A stretch of DNA of 64,000 nt from Novosphingobium profundi. GTDB taxonomy: Bacteria > Pseudomonadota > Alphaproteobacteria > Sphingomonadales > Sphingomonadaceae. This document shows positions 41,532-49,554 of the stretch, in pieces; the stretch's first letter is position 1, and the number at the start of each line of letters is the position of its first letter. Location of the stretch: assembly GCF_018491765.1 (NCBI RefSeq), contig NZ_JABWCU010000009.1:1-64000 (forward strand), read 5' to 3'. The position numbers were made by a program, and so were the translations under genes. Under the pieces are notes generated by a model. That model did no database searches. It had not been told where the DNA came from and saw only the letters and a program-made list of their open reading frames with translations.

Positions 41532-42875
41532 TCAGTCCTGCGCGAGGGGGTGGAACCCGCCGCCCGGCACCGCCGCCGCGATCGGGCTCGAATGGCCAGC
41601 GGCGCTCTGCGCGCTGACACCGATGATCCAGTCGTCGCCGCGCAGGCCCTCGAGCTTGACGCTCGTCTCGCTGGTCTTCGCAACTAGCGGGGTCGCTTCC
41701 CATTCCGAGGCATCGGTGGCGCGCTTCCAGACCGTGTAGGCCACGGCCCCCGGCACGGGCCGCCAGGTGACGTCGGTCCAGGTCTTGACCGCCGCGTCGG
41801 CACTGGGCGCGGGCGGCATCGGTGCCAACGCCAGCGCCTGCAGCGCGGCAATATTGAGGTCGGTCACCTTGGCCAGATAGGGGAAATCCATGTACTTGAT
41901 CGTATCGCCGTAGAAAGTGCCCTTCTCGGTGCGCAGATCCTGATGCTGGTGGTCGTAATTTTCCACGGCCACCGTGAAGCGCACTGCCGGATAGCCCAGT
42001 TCCAGGAAGGGAAGCTGGTCGCCGCCGCGCCCCATGCGGTCGGCCCGCCAGATCTGGCGTACGTCGAGCGCATCACCTTGTACCGGCGCAAGACCGGCGA
42101 TGAAGCGCGAAAGATTGCGCCCGGGGCTGTCGTTCTCGCCGCCGAAGCGGCGCGCGGCCGCGCGGGTCTTGTCGTTGGCGTCGGCCCGTGGACCTTCGGA
42201 GAACAGACGTACGTGCGCATCGTCGCAGTAGCCGTCCGAGCCGCACGATCCGCCGACGATATCGTTGTTGAGAACGGCCTTCACCGTCCAGCCTTGCGCC
42301 TTGGCGTAGTCGGCCAGTACCTTGCCACCAAGCAGGCCCTGCTCTTCGCCCGAAAGGGCGGCGTAGACGATCGTCACCGGATAGCGATGCTGCGAGAGAA
42401 CGCGCGCGGATTCGAGCACCAGCGCGACGCCCGAAGCATCGTCGTTGGCGCCGGGTGCATCGCTCTTCGCATCCATGACGTCGCTAACACGGCTGTCGAT
42501 GTGCCCCTGCACGATGACGACCTCGTTGGGTCGCTCGGTGCCCTTCTGGATGGCCACCACGTCGACGATCCGGGTCGGGTCGGGCACGCGTGGGCCGGTC
42601 ACCGTGTCTTCCGGCTGCACGACCTGGAGGCAGTTGCCGCAGTTCACGCCGATCCGGCCGAACTCCGCCGCCGCCCAGGCGCGCGCCGCACCAATGCCGC
42701 GAACCGGGTCACTCGCGGAAGAGAGCGTGTGGCGCGTGCCGAACGAGACGAGCTTTTCGACGTCGGCGCGCAGACGGTCCTGCGATGCCTTCGCCACCGT
42801 CTGCGCGCTCGCGAACGGAACCTGGAGCGAGGTGGAAAGAAGAGCGAGAGCGATCAGGTGTTTACGAGCTATCAT
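41532..42875 (-). CDS. Secreted M28-family metallopeptidase
   Basis: A 447-aa exported zinc aminopeptidase-like enzyme. Signal peptide MIARKHLIALALLSTSLQVP ending FASA. M28 ligands: VIVQGHIDS (H), GANDDASGV (D bridging two metals), ALSGEEQGLLGG (catalytic E and ligand E), LNNDIVGGS (D), NYDHQHQD (H). A C-terminal fibronectin-like domain (about 350-447, TWTDVTWRPVPGAVAYTVWK) follows. The longer frame to 42911 lacks a signal-like start. Likely removes N-terminal residues from peptides in the periplasm. Confidence 0.9.
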   Translation of the reverse strand: MIARKHLIALALLSTSLQVPFASAQTVAKASQDRLRADVEKLVSFGTRHTLSSASDPVRGIGAARAWAAAEFGRIGVNCGNCLQVVQPEDTVTGPRVPDPTRIVDVVAIQKGTERPNEVVIVQGHIDSRVSDVMDAKSDAPGANDDASGVALVLESARVLSQHRYPVTIVYAALSGEEQGLLGGKVLADYAKAQGWTVKAVLNNDIVGGSCGSDGYCDDAHVRLFSEGPRADANDKTRAAARRFGGENDSPGRNLSRFIAGLAPVQGDALDVRQIWRADRMGRGGDQLPFLELGYPAVRFTVAVENYDHQHQDLRTEKGTFYGDTIKYMDFPYLAKVTDLNIAALQALALAPMPPAPSADAAVKTWTDVTWRPVPGAVAYTVWKRATDASEWEATPLVAKTSETSVKLEGLRGDDWIIGVSAQSAAGHSSPIAAAVPGGGFHPLAQD

Positions 42876-42945
42876 GGCTCGCAGTGTTCCGTCACGAGCT
42901 GCGGAAAGCAAGCCCCGGTGTCACCCCCTCGACAGAATACCAAGA

Positions 42946-43548
42946 TCAGTAGTCGTCAGGCTCGGGCCCGAAACGGTTATCGCCGTCCGCCGAACCCATG
43001 CAGCCGAAGACGACCACGATCAGCAACGGAACCAGGCTGATGAGCGCCAAAAGCGGAGCCTGCTGCGCCTGCATCTGCGCCTGGAATGTCTCGGGGTGAT
43101 TGAAGTCCAGTGTCTGGAGAGCGGCGCTCATCTTCTGGATCGTGCCGACCGAGGCCGCGACGGCGACGAGTTTGAACGCCACGGCAATGGCCGCAATCCA
43201 GCCCGGCTTGCCCGAATCATGGAGGCGCCGGACAAAGGCGGCCACAAGCAGTGCGGCCATGATCAGCGACATCACGGCGTTAACCCAGAAGCTCAGCCGC
43301 ATGGTCGAGATCATGCGGGTCTTCATCGAGGCCATGATGGCTGCCTCGTCGGGCCCAGCGTGCTTCGAGACGTTGCGGACCATGTCAACGGCCATGGCAC
43401 CGCCCGCGAACACGCCTACCGCCAACGAGATGGCGAAATAGACCACCACGAGAAAGAGGACATAGAACCAGAAGGTGGTACGCGAATCGCGCCCCGAGAA
43501 CGTGACGAGATTCCCCAGGCAGTGCCGGATCGGTTCCATCACGTTCAT
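42946..43548 (-). CDS. DUF805 family inner-membrane protein
   Basis: A 200-aa DUF805 protein: FSGRDSRTTFWFYVLFLVVV (entry motif), four hydrophobic helices, AFVRRLHDSGKPGWIAAIAV (RRLHD.G..GW), and GSADGDNRFGPEPDDY at the C-terminus. A longer relative of the accessory-region DUF805 at 20211. It has an extra loop (GPDEAAIMASMKTRMISTMR) between helices. Starts 24 bp upstream of the ProS gene end on the same strand. Confidence 0.88.
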   Translation of the reverse strand: MNVMEPIRHCLGNLVTFSGRDSRTTFWFYVLFLVVVYFAISLAVGVFAGGAMAVDMVRNVSKHAGPDEAAIMASMKTRMISTMRLSFWVNAVMSLIMAALLVAAFVRRLHDSGKPGWIAAIAVAFKLVAVAASVGTIQKMSAALQTLDFNHPETFQAQMQAQQAPLLALISLVPLLIVVVFGCMGSADGDNRFGPEPDDY

Positions 43549-43572
43549 CGTTCCCCCTCCTCGTCCGCTTCG

Positions 43573-45111
43573 TCAGTACGCGCGCGCGACGTATATGCGC
43601 TCGACCGCCGGCGCACCGCTGAAGATGCAGGTGCCATCCACCGGTTCGGGATCGAGCGGCGTGTTGCGCATCGTCAACTTCAGGGCCTTGAGGCGCTGGA
43701 CGACATCTTCCAGCTCCGCGCCCGTCGGACGCGACCATTGCACTTCGGCCCACCCCGGGTACTTGCGGCTCTCGGCGAAGAACGCAGCCAGTTCCTCGAA
43801 GCTCGAGACGCGGGTGATGTTGGCATCCCGCTTGGCCTTGGCCTCGTTGAAGAGCGCCGCCTGCAGGTCTTCCAGTTCACCTGCGGCGATACCGAGGAAG
43901 GCATCGCGCGACATCGCCTTGAAATTGACCTTGCCCGCCTCGTTCCACAACTGGTCACGGCGTACGACGGTGATCTGGCCGTTCTCGGCATCACGCCCGC
44001 CGATCTCGAGGATCAACGGCACGCCCTTCTTGACCCATCCCCAGCGCTTGAGCGCGGCCTTGCCGGGGCGCTTGTCGAGCAGGACGCGGACCTTCTCGCC
44101 CAGCGCCTGGCGTGCGCCGAGCGCCTTGCGCAGGTCTTCGCAATAGGCGAGCAGTTCGCCATCCTCGGGCTTGTCGCGCAGCATCGGCAGGATGACGATC
44201 TGGTGCGGCGCCACGGCGGGCGGCACGCGCAGGCCATCATCGTCGCCATGCGTCATGATGAGACCGCCGACCATGCGGGTCGACGTGCCCCACGAGGTGG
44301 TGTGGCACAGCTGCTGCGTGCCTTCGCGGTCCTGGTAGCTGATGCCCGCTGCCTTGGCGAAGCCTGTGCCGAGGTAGTGCGAGGTGCCGGCCTGAAGAGC
44401 CTTGCCGTCCTGCATCATCGCCTCGATCGAGTACGTCGCGGCCGCGCCGGGGAAACGCTCGTGCTCGGGCTTCTCGCCCGCGATCACCGGCATCGCGAGG
44501 ACGTTCTCGGAGAACTCGCGGTACATCTCGAGCGCGCGCAGCGTCTCTTCCATCGCGCCCATGCGATCGGCATGCGCGGTGTGGCCTTCCTGCCAGAGGA
44601 ACTCGCTGGTGCGCAGGAACATGCGCGTGCGCATTTCCCAGCGTACGACGTTCGCCCACTGGTTGGTCATCAGCGGAAGGTCACGCCACGACTGGATCCA
44701 GCGGCCCATCGCCTGGCCGATCACGGTCTCCGACGTCGGGCGCACGATCAGCGGCTCTTCGAGCTTGGCTTCGGGATCGGGCACCAGGCCGCCCTTGCCG
44801 TCGGAAACCAGACGATGGTGGGTAACGACCGCCATCTCCTTGGCGAAGCCCTCGACGTGCTCGGCTTCCTTGGAGAAGTAGGAGAGTGGGATGAACAGCG
44901 GGAAATAGCAGTTCGAGACGCCCGCGTCCTTGATGCGGTCGTCCATCAGGCGCTGCATGCGTTCCCAGATTCCATACCCCCACGGCTTGATCACCATGCA
45001 GCCACGAACACCGGATTCTTCAGCCATTTCGGCTTCGGCGATGACTTCCTGGTACCACTGCGCGAAGTCGTTCTCGCGCTTGGTCGTCAGGGCATGGCGA
45101 ATTGCGGACAC
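43573..45111 (-). CDS. proS: Prolyl-tRNA synthetase (short, eukaryote-like class)
   Basis: A 512-aa class II synthetase of the ProS type 3 group without the bacterial editing insert. Motif 2-like RWEMRTRMFLRTSEFLWQEG, motif 3 region GGLIMTHGDDDGLRVPPAVA, and the anticodon domain ending ERIYVARAY (terminal Tyr typical). Start GTG 45111 (MSAIRHALTTKRENDFAQWY) fits the family; ATG 45171 would add 20 residues without support. Charges tRNA-Pro. Confidence 0.94.
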   Translation of the reverse strand: MSAIRHALTTKRENDFAQWYQEVIAEAEMAEESGVRGCMVIKPWGYGIWERMQRLMDDRIKDAGVSNCYFPLFIPLSYFSKEAEHVEGFAKEMAVVTHHRLVSDGKGGLVPDPEAKLEEPLIVRPTSETVIGQAMGRWIQSWRDLPLMTNQWANVVRWEMRTRMFLRTSEFLWQEGHTAHADRMGAMEETLRALEMYREFSENVLAMPVIAGEKPEHERFPGAAATYSIEAMMQDGKALQAGTSHYLGTGFAKAAGISYQDREGTQQLCHTTSWGTSTRMVGGLIMTHGDDDGLRVPPAVAPHQIVILPMLRDKPEDGELLAYCEDLRKALGARQALGEKVRVLLDKRPGKAALKRWGWVKKGVPLILEIGGRDAENGQITVVRRDQLWNEAGKVNFKAMSRDAFLGIAAGELEDLQAALFNEAKAKRDANITRVSSFEELAAFFAESRKYPGWAEVQWSRPTGAELEDVVQRLKALKLTMRNTPLDPEPVDGTCIFSGAPAVERIYVARAY

Positions 45112-45164
45112 GGGCGTACTTTCTGTAACTGCATTCTGGGCGGTTCGGCCGCCCGCAAGGTGGA

Positions 45165-45192
45165 AAAACAAGGCGCCGGAATCACCGGCGCC
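45165..45192 (-). terminator. Rho-independent terminator of phaR
   Basis: On the minus strand GGCGCCGG-N5-CCGGCGCC (45172-45192) is followed by TTGTTTTT. The perfect 8-bp GC stem and T-rich tail lie directly after the phaR stop, before proS. Confidence 0.85.
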
Positions 45193-45210
45193 AAGCCCTT
45201 GCGCAGATAC

Positions 45211-45771
45211 TTATTTGCCGAGCGCGTCAAGCCTCTTCTGCATCTCCGCCATCTGATCGCGCAGGGCGGCGAGGTCCTTGTCCCCATCTTCCGACTTTGC
45301 GGCCGGACCTTCGTGCTTTTCGGCACCGGGCATGAACGCTGCCGAAGCGGCCCGGAACATCGCCATGTTCTGCTCGGCCAGCTTGGCGAGCGGGTTGTTC
45401 CCCAGGCTGTCCTCGAAGGCCTTGGCAAGCTTGCTCTGGTTGGCCCGGAAATTCTCCATTGAAGCTTCGAGGTAATGCGGGATCAGCGATTGCATCGAAT
45501 TGCCGTACATGCCGATCAGTTCGCGCAGGAAATTGACCGGAAGCATCTGCTCGCCGTTCGATTCCTCCTCCATGATGATCTGGGTCAGGATGGTGTGGGT
45601 GATATCGTTGCCCGACTTCGCGTCGAGCACCTTGTAGTCGACCCCCTCGCGGGTCATCTTGGCAAGATGCTCCAGCGTGATGTAGCTGGATGAACGTGTG
45701 TTGTAGAGACGACGGTTCGCGTATTTTTTGATGATGACCGTGTTGTCGTCCTTGGATGCCTTGTCAGCCAT
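45211..45771 (-). CDS. phaR: Polyhydroxyalkanoate synthesis repressor PhaR
   Basis: A 186-aa PhaR: VIIKKYANRRLYNTRSSSYI is the conserved N-terminal DNA-binding motif (residues 12-32), EHLAKMTREGVDYKVLDAKS follows, and VNFLRELIGMYGNSMQSLIP then LEASMENFRAN the central PHB-accumulation region; the tail is acidic and helical. PhaR represses phasin and PHA genes and is released by nascent PHA granules. ATG 45771 is preferred. A perfect TTGCTGCGCAGCAA palindrome 64 bp upstream is a candidate autoregulatory site. PHA synthase is not in the window. Confidence 0.92.
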   Translation of the reverse strand: MADKASKDDNTVIIKKYANRRLYNTRSSSYITLEHLAKMTREGVDYKVLDAKSGNDITHTILTQIIMEEESNGEQMLPVNFLRELIGMYGNSMQSLIPHYLEASMENFRANQSKLAKAFEDSLGNNPLAKLAEQNMAMFRAASAAFMPGAEKHEGPAAKSEDGDKDLAALRDQMAEMQKRLDALGK

Positions 45772-45834
45772 AGCAGTCCTCAATCCTCTGTTGGCGACGA
45801 ACGTACCCCCCGATATGTCGCGTTGCAACAGGAT

Positions 45835-45848
45835 TTGCTGCGCAGCAA
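45835..45848. promoter_or_regulatory. Candidate PhaR operator upstream of phaR
   Basis: TTGCTGCGCAGCAA is a perfect 14-bp palindrome with CTGC/GCAG half-sites, which are the words PhaR of Paracoccus binds (there with 3-4 bases between). Another TTGCTG follows at 45852. Located between alr and phaR. Confidence 0.5.
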
Positions 45849-45867
45849 TAGTTGCTGGAATGGCTAA

Positions 45868-46914
45868 CTACCGCCGGAAACGACGTCCCAGCAGAGTTAA
45901 AAGTTCGTACTGGCTCAGACCCGTGGTCCGCGCGGCCTCCTCGAGAGCGTAGTCGACGCTCAGCCAGTCGCCTTCCAAAAGGTCCGGCGCGGCGCTGAGA
46001 TCGACGATGGTAAGGTCCATGCTGACGCGCCCCAGCACCGGCAGCGCACACCCTCCGGGTGATCGCAGCACGCCTTTCCCCGACCAGCAGCGCAAGTAGC
46101 CGTCGGCGTAGCCGAGTGCGACGGTGCCCACGCGCATTGCGGTGCTGGCGGTGAAGGTGGCGTTGTACCCGACCGTCTCGCCCGCGGCGATGTCGCGCAC
46201 CTGCAGCAACGCGGCCTGGGGGCGGACGACGGGACGGATGACCGGCGCCATTTCGGCGCGCGGCACACCCCCGTATAGGGCGATGCCCGGTCGGGTCACC
46301 TGCCCGTGGTAGGCCTCACCCAATGCAATCCCGGCGCTGTTGGCAAGGCTCGCGCGCTGGTGCGCAACGATCTGGCAGGCCTCGCGCCAACGCTGGCGCT
46401 GGCGTTCGTTCAACGGCGTGTCCTCCTCGGCCGCGACCAGATGCGAGATGAGCAGGTCGACGTCGAGCCCTTGCAGGACTTCGTTGCCCAGTTGCTCCAT
46501 CGCAACGCCCAAGCGGTTCATGCCCGTGTCGACCATGAGGTCGCAGCGCCCGCCCCCCGACGCGATCCAGCGGCGGGCCTGCTCCAGCGAATTGATCACC
46601 GGCTTGACGCCACTGTGCCGCGCGTAAGCGACGTCGGATTCGAACAGCGGACCATGGAGCACCGAAACCATACCCGGCTCGAGTGCAGGCAGGACATCGG
46701 CGAGCTCGCCCCAATGCGCGACGAAGAAATCGCGACAGCCCGCGCGCAGCAGCAAGGGGGCAACGTGCGCCGCCCCGGTCCCGTAGCCGTTTGCCTTGAT
46801 CGCCGCACCTGCCCGCGCCGCGCCCGAAAGCCGGTCAAGCGTGGTCCAGTTGGCGATCAGGGCATCGTCGTCGAAATCGAGGCGCAGCGGCGCCTGGAGG
46901 CAGTCAGGGTGCAT
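45868..46914 (-). CDS. alr: Alanine racemase
   Basis: A 348-aa PLP enzyme. GAAIKANGYGTGAAH holds the Schiff-base lysine near residue 40; VGYNATFT carries the catalytic tyrosine of the second subunit; RPGIALYGG and RVSMDLTIVDLSA are conserved Alr blocks. Makes D-alanine for peptidoglycan. ATG 46914 overlaps the MFS stop (46904) by 11 bp; GTG 46929 is the alternative. Slightly short at the C-terminus compared with E. coli Alr but all motifs are present. Confidence 0.92.
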   Translation of the reverse strand: MHPDCLQAPLRLDFDDDALIANWTTLDRLSGAARAGAAIKANGYGTGAAHVAPLLLRAGCRDFFVAHWGELADVLPALEPGMVSVLHGPLFESDVAYARHSGVKPVINSLEQARRWIASGGGRCDLMVDTGMNRLGVAMEQLGNEVLQGLDVDLLISHLVAAEEDTPLNERQRQRWREACQIVAHQRASLANSAGIALGEAYHGQVTRPGIALYGGVPRAEMAPVIRPVVRPQAALLQVRDIAAGETVGYNATFTASTAMRVGTVALGYADGYLRCWSGKGVLRSPGGCALPVLGRVSMDLTIVDLSAAPDLLEGDWLSVDYALEEAARTTGLSQYELLTLLGRRFRR

Positions 46915-48535
46915 CTTTTCCAAAATCACGCGGCGGTCCGCCTTGCAGACCCCAAAGGGAAATCAGCAACGCGAAGGCCACAACGCCCCAGGTATACCAG
47001 AGGCCCTGAAAGGGATTCCCGCTGCTCGCCACCATGTAGCTGGAAATGAGAGGCAGGAAACCTCCGAAATAGCCGGTGCCGATATGATAAGGGATCGACA
47101 TCGAGCTGTAACGTATGCGGGGCGGAAACATCTCGGCCAGCAAAGCGGCCACGGGGCCATAGGTCGCTCCCGACAAGGCCATCAGCACGAGCAGCATCGC
47201 GGCGATCTTGAGGGCGGCCAAGGGCGCGGGGCGGACCCGCTCGAAGCTGTAACCGGCCGCGTGCAGCAAGCCGGCCAGACGCTCCTTGCGGGCCTTGGCG
47301 AAACTCCAGGGATGCGCGGAAAGATCCTCCACTTGCTCGCCGATGCGCAGCATGAGCGTATCGGAGGGGTAGAGCGTGTAAGTCACACCCAGTTCGGTCA
47401 GGTCGCCGAGGAGACTGGCACAAGGCGAGGCCTGCTCGGCCTTGAAGGGACTGTACGCACATCCGGGGCCCGCAACGAAGACCGGCACCTCGCGGTTGGT
47501 CTGCACGAGATGGGGATTGGCGCTCTCGCCCATGATCCAGAATGCGGGAAACAGCACGACCAGCGTCAGCGCATAGCCCCAGACGATCGGCTTCTTGCGC
47601 CCAATCCGGTCGGAAAGCGCTCCGAAGACCACGAAGAAGACCATGCCGATCGCGGCGCTGGCACCGATGATGACTTCGGCCGCGGTCGTCTCCATGCGCA
47701 TCGCTCCCTTCAGGAAGCCGAGCGCCGAGAACATCGCGGTATACCAAATGACGGTCAGGCCCGCCGCGATGCCGAACAGCGCGATGAATATGCGCTTGCG
47801 GTTACCGGGGTACGTGAAGCTTTCCGTAAACGGATTGCCCGAGACCTCGCCCTCCGCGCGCATGGCCTGGAACACCGGGCTTTCCGATAGCTTGAGGCGC
47901 ATCCAGAGGGATATTCCGAGCAGGACCAGCGAAAGCAAAAACGGCAGGCGCCAGGCCCAGGCGAGCCAGACTTCCTCGCTCAGCAAGGCCTTGCAACCCA
48001 GCACGACGATCAGGCTCAGCACGAAGCCGCCTACGACGCTGGCCTGGATGTAGCCGGTGAAATAGCCGCGCCGTTCAGGCGGGGAATGTTCCGAGACGTA
48101 GATCGCCGCGCCGCCGTACTCACCTCCGAGCGCCAGTCCCTGTAGAACGCGCAGTACCAGAACGATCACGGGCGCCACGAAGCCGATGCTCGACGCCTCC
48201 GGGATCAGCCCGACCCCGGCCGTTGCCACTCCCATCAGCGTGACGGTGACGAGGAAGGTGTACTTGCGCCCCAACCTGTCGCCCAGATACCCGAACAGGA
48301 TTGCACCAAGCGGACGAAATCCGAATCCCACCGCGAAGCCGGCCCAGACAAGCAAGGTTTCCAGCGTCGCGTTTCCCGACGGAAAGAACGCCTGACCGAT
48401 GATCCCCGCGAGCGTTCCGTAAATGAAGAAGTCATACCACTCGAACACCGTCCCCATCGACGATGCGGCAATGACGAGCCGTATGTCCGATGCGCTCGGT
48501 TCGCGAACGACGTCGCCCGTTTCCGCTCCTGTCAT
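46904..48535 (-). CDS. MHS-family MFS transporter with extracytoplasmic insert
   Basis: A 543-aa paralogue of the carrier at 30257: GTVFEWYDFFIYGTLAGIIG, LFGYLGDRLGRKYTF, LALGGEYGGAAIYVSEHSPP, and LSDRIGRKKPIVWGYALTLV. It shares the unusual polar insert (about residues 348-440) with two cysteines (GCAYSPFKAEQASPCASLLG) and GVTYTLYP. Substrate unknown, likely an organic acid or zwitterion. Overlaps alr, which may be translated from the same message. Confidence 0.9.
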   Translation of the reverse strand: MTGAETGDVVREPSASDIRLVIAASSMGTVFEWYDFFIYGTLAGIIGQAFFPSGNATLETLLVWAGFAVGFGFRPLGAILFGYLGDRLGRKYTFLVTVTLMGVATAGVGLIPEASSIGFVAPVIVLVLRVLQGLALGGEYGGAAIYVSEHSPPERRGYFTGYIQASVVGGFVLSLIVVLGCKALLSEEVWLAWAWRLPFLLSLVLLGISLWMRLKLSESPVFQAMRAEGEVSGNPFTESFTYPGNRKRIFIALFGIAAGLTVIWYTAMFSALGFLKGAMRMETTAAEVIIGASAAIGMVFFVVFGALSDRIGRKKPIVWGYALTLVVLFPAFWIMGESANPHLVQTNREVPVFVAGPGCAYSPFKAEQASPCASLLGDLTELGVTYTLYPSDTLMLRIGEQVEDLSAHPWSFAKARKERLAGLLHAAGYSFERVRPAPLAALKIAAMLLVLMALSGATYGPVAALLAEMFPPRIRYSSMSIPYHIGTGYFGGFLPLISSYMVASSGNPFQGLWYTWGVVAFALLISLWGLQGGPPRDFGKDAP

Positions 48536-48586
48536 GAAGCACGTCTCTCCCCCTCGAACCTGTATCCAGGCCTCTCGGGAACGAGA

Positions 48587-49015
48587 CTAGCGCTGCTGGT
48601 GCGTCGAGGAAAGAGCTTGTGACGCCGCGTTCCAGGCCAGCAGGACCGCCCCGTGCCTGGCCGGGTAATCGGGAACCGCCGCGAGAACCTCAAAGCCGGG
48701 CCATTCGGGCATCGCGCCGTCCTTGGCGAGCCAGAGACGAATGGCTTGCGCGCCCGCATCGATGTCGTCGGGCGTCTTGCCCGTCGCCCCCTTGGCAAAG
48801 ATCGCGGCCGCCGCCTGTCCGATCGCACAGGCCTGTGCGGCGAGGCCAACGCGCATGACACGTCCCTGCGCGTCGCACGACAGGCCCAGACGCAACTGAC
48901 TGCCACAAGTTGCCGATCGTGCCTGACCGAGCAGTGGGAGTGCCTCGTCGAGGGGATAACCGGCGAGGTCCACCGCAAGCCCCAGGACCTCCGGCGTATA
49001 AAGCACCGTCGCCAT
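48587..49015 (-). CDS. Iron-sulfur cluster scaffold-like (IscU/NifU-N) protein
   Basis: A 142-aa protein of the IscU-like fold: SQLRLGLSCDAQGRVMRVGL, AAQACAIGQAAAAIFAKGAT and MPEWPGFEVLAAVPDYPARH. C36-like (ATCGSQ), C45-like (LSCDAQG) and C62-like (AQACAIGQ) cysteines take positions similar to IscU ligands, but the canonical C..G order is altered, so cluster assembly is not proven. It overlaps the cvpA stop by TGATG. This gene pair (scaffold-like plus cvpA, near radA) is usual in sphingomonads. Confidence 0.75.
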   Translation of the reverse strand: MATVLYTPEVLGLAVDLAGYPLDEALPLLGQARSATCGSQLRLGLSCDAQGRVMRVGLAAQACAIGQAAAAIFAKGATGKTPDDIDAGAQAIRLWLAKDGAMPEWPGFEVLAAVPDYPARHGAVLLAWNAASQALSSTHQQR

Positions 49016-49542
49016 CAGTCCTCGTCCGGCGCAGTGGCTTCGGCGCGCATTGCGTTGCGGCGTTCGGCGATGATCTTCACCAGTGCCTCGCTGCTGGCGT
49101 TGATGAAGGGATAGGTGCGCGATTGGGTGATCCACGCGGGACGGCCCGAAGGCCCCCAGACCGTATCGTAGCCGAGCATCAGCACCGAGAAGCCCAGCAC
49201 GATGACGATGACCCCCTTCATCGCGCCGAAGCCCAGCCCCAGTACGCGATCGATCGGACCCAAGACGGACTTGCGGCTGCGCGAGCCCGCCCACTTCGCC
49301 ACGAGACGCACGAGAGCGTAAGGCACGATCAACAGCAGTGCAAAGGCCAGGACGCTGGCACTGCTTCCTTCGCCAAGAAAACCCTCAAGCTGGTAGGTCA
49401 GCGGAACATGCAGCAGGCGGATCGCGAAAATGGCGAATATCCAGGCGGATAGAGCCAATATTTCCTGTACGAAACCACGCAGGAACCCGGTGACCGCACC
49501 GATAGCGACGAACAGCAGCGCGACAATATCGAAACCTGTCAT
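49015..49542 (-). CDS. cvpA: CvpA family membrane protein
   Basis: A 175-aa protein: FDIVALLFVAIGAVTGFLRG, then FVQEILALSAWIFAIFAIRL, FALLLIVPYALVRLVAKWAG and LGPIDRVLGLGFGAMKGVIV are the CvpA helices with the conserved G..RG and D(R)..G motifs. Inner-membrane protein linked to colicin V export and envelope stress tolerance. Directly follows radA (12-bp gap) and overlaps the next gene. Confidence 0.9.
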   Translation of the reverse strand: MTGFDIVALLFVAIGAVTGFLRGFVQEILALSAWIFAIFAIRLLHVPLTYQLEGFLGEGSSASVLAFALLLIVPYALVRLVAKWAGSRSRKSVLGPIDRVLGLGFGAMKGVIVIVLGFSVLMLGYDTVWGPSGRPAWITQSRTYPFINASSEALVKIIAERRNAMRAEATAPDED

Positions 49543-49554
49543 GGGTCGAGCTTC

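Noticed and set aside
42445..45462. A 1005-codon open frame on the plus strand opposite proS, the M28 gene and phaR
   Set aside because: It is antisense to well-supported genes, its translation is rich in R, H, D and L as expected from reverse reading of GC-rich codons, and no domain is recognisable.
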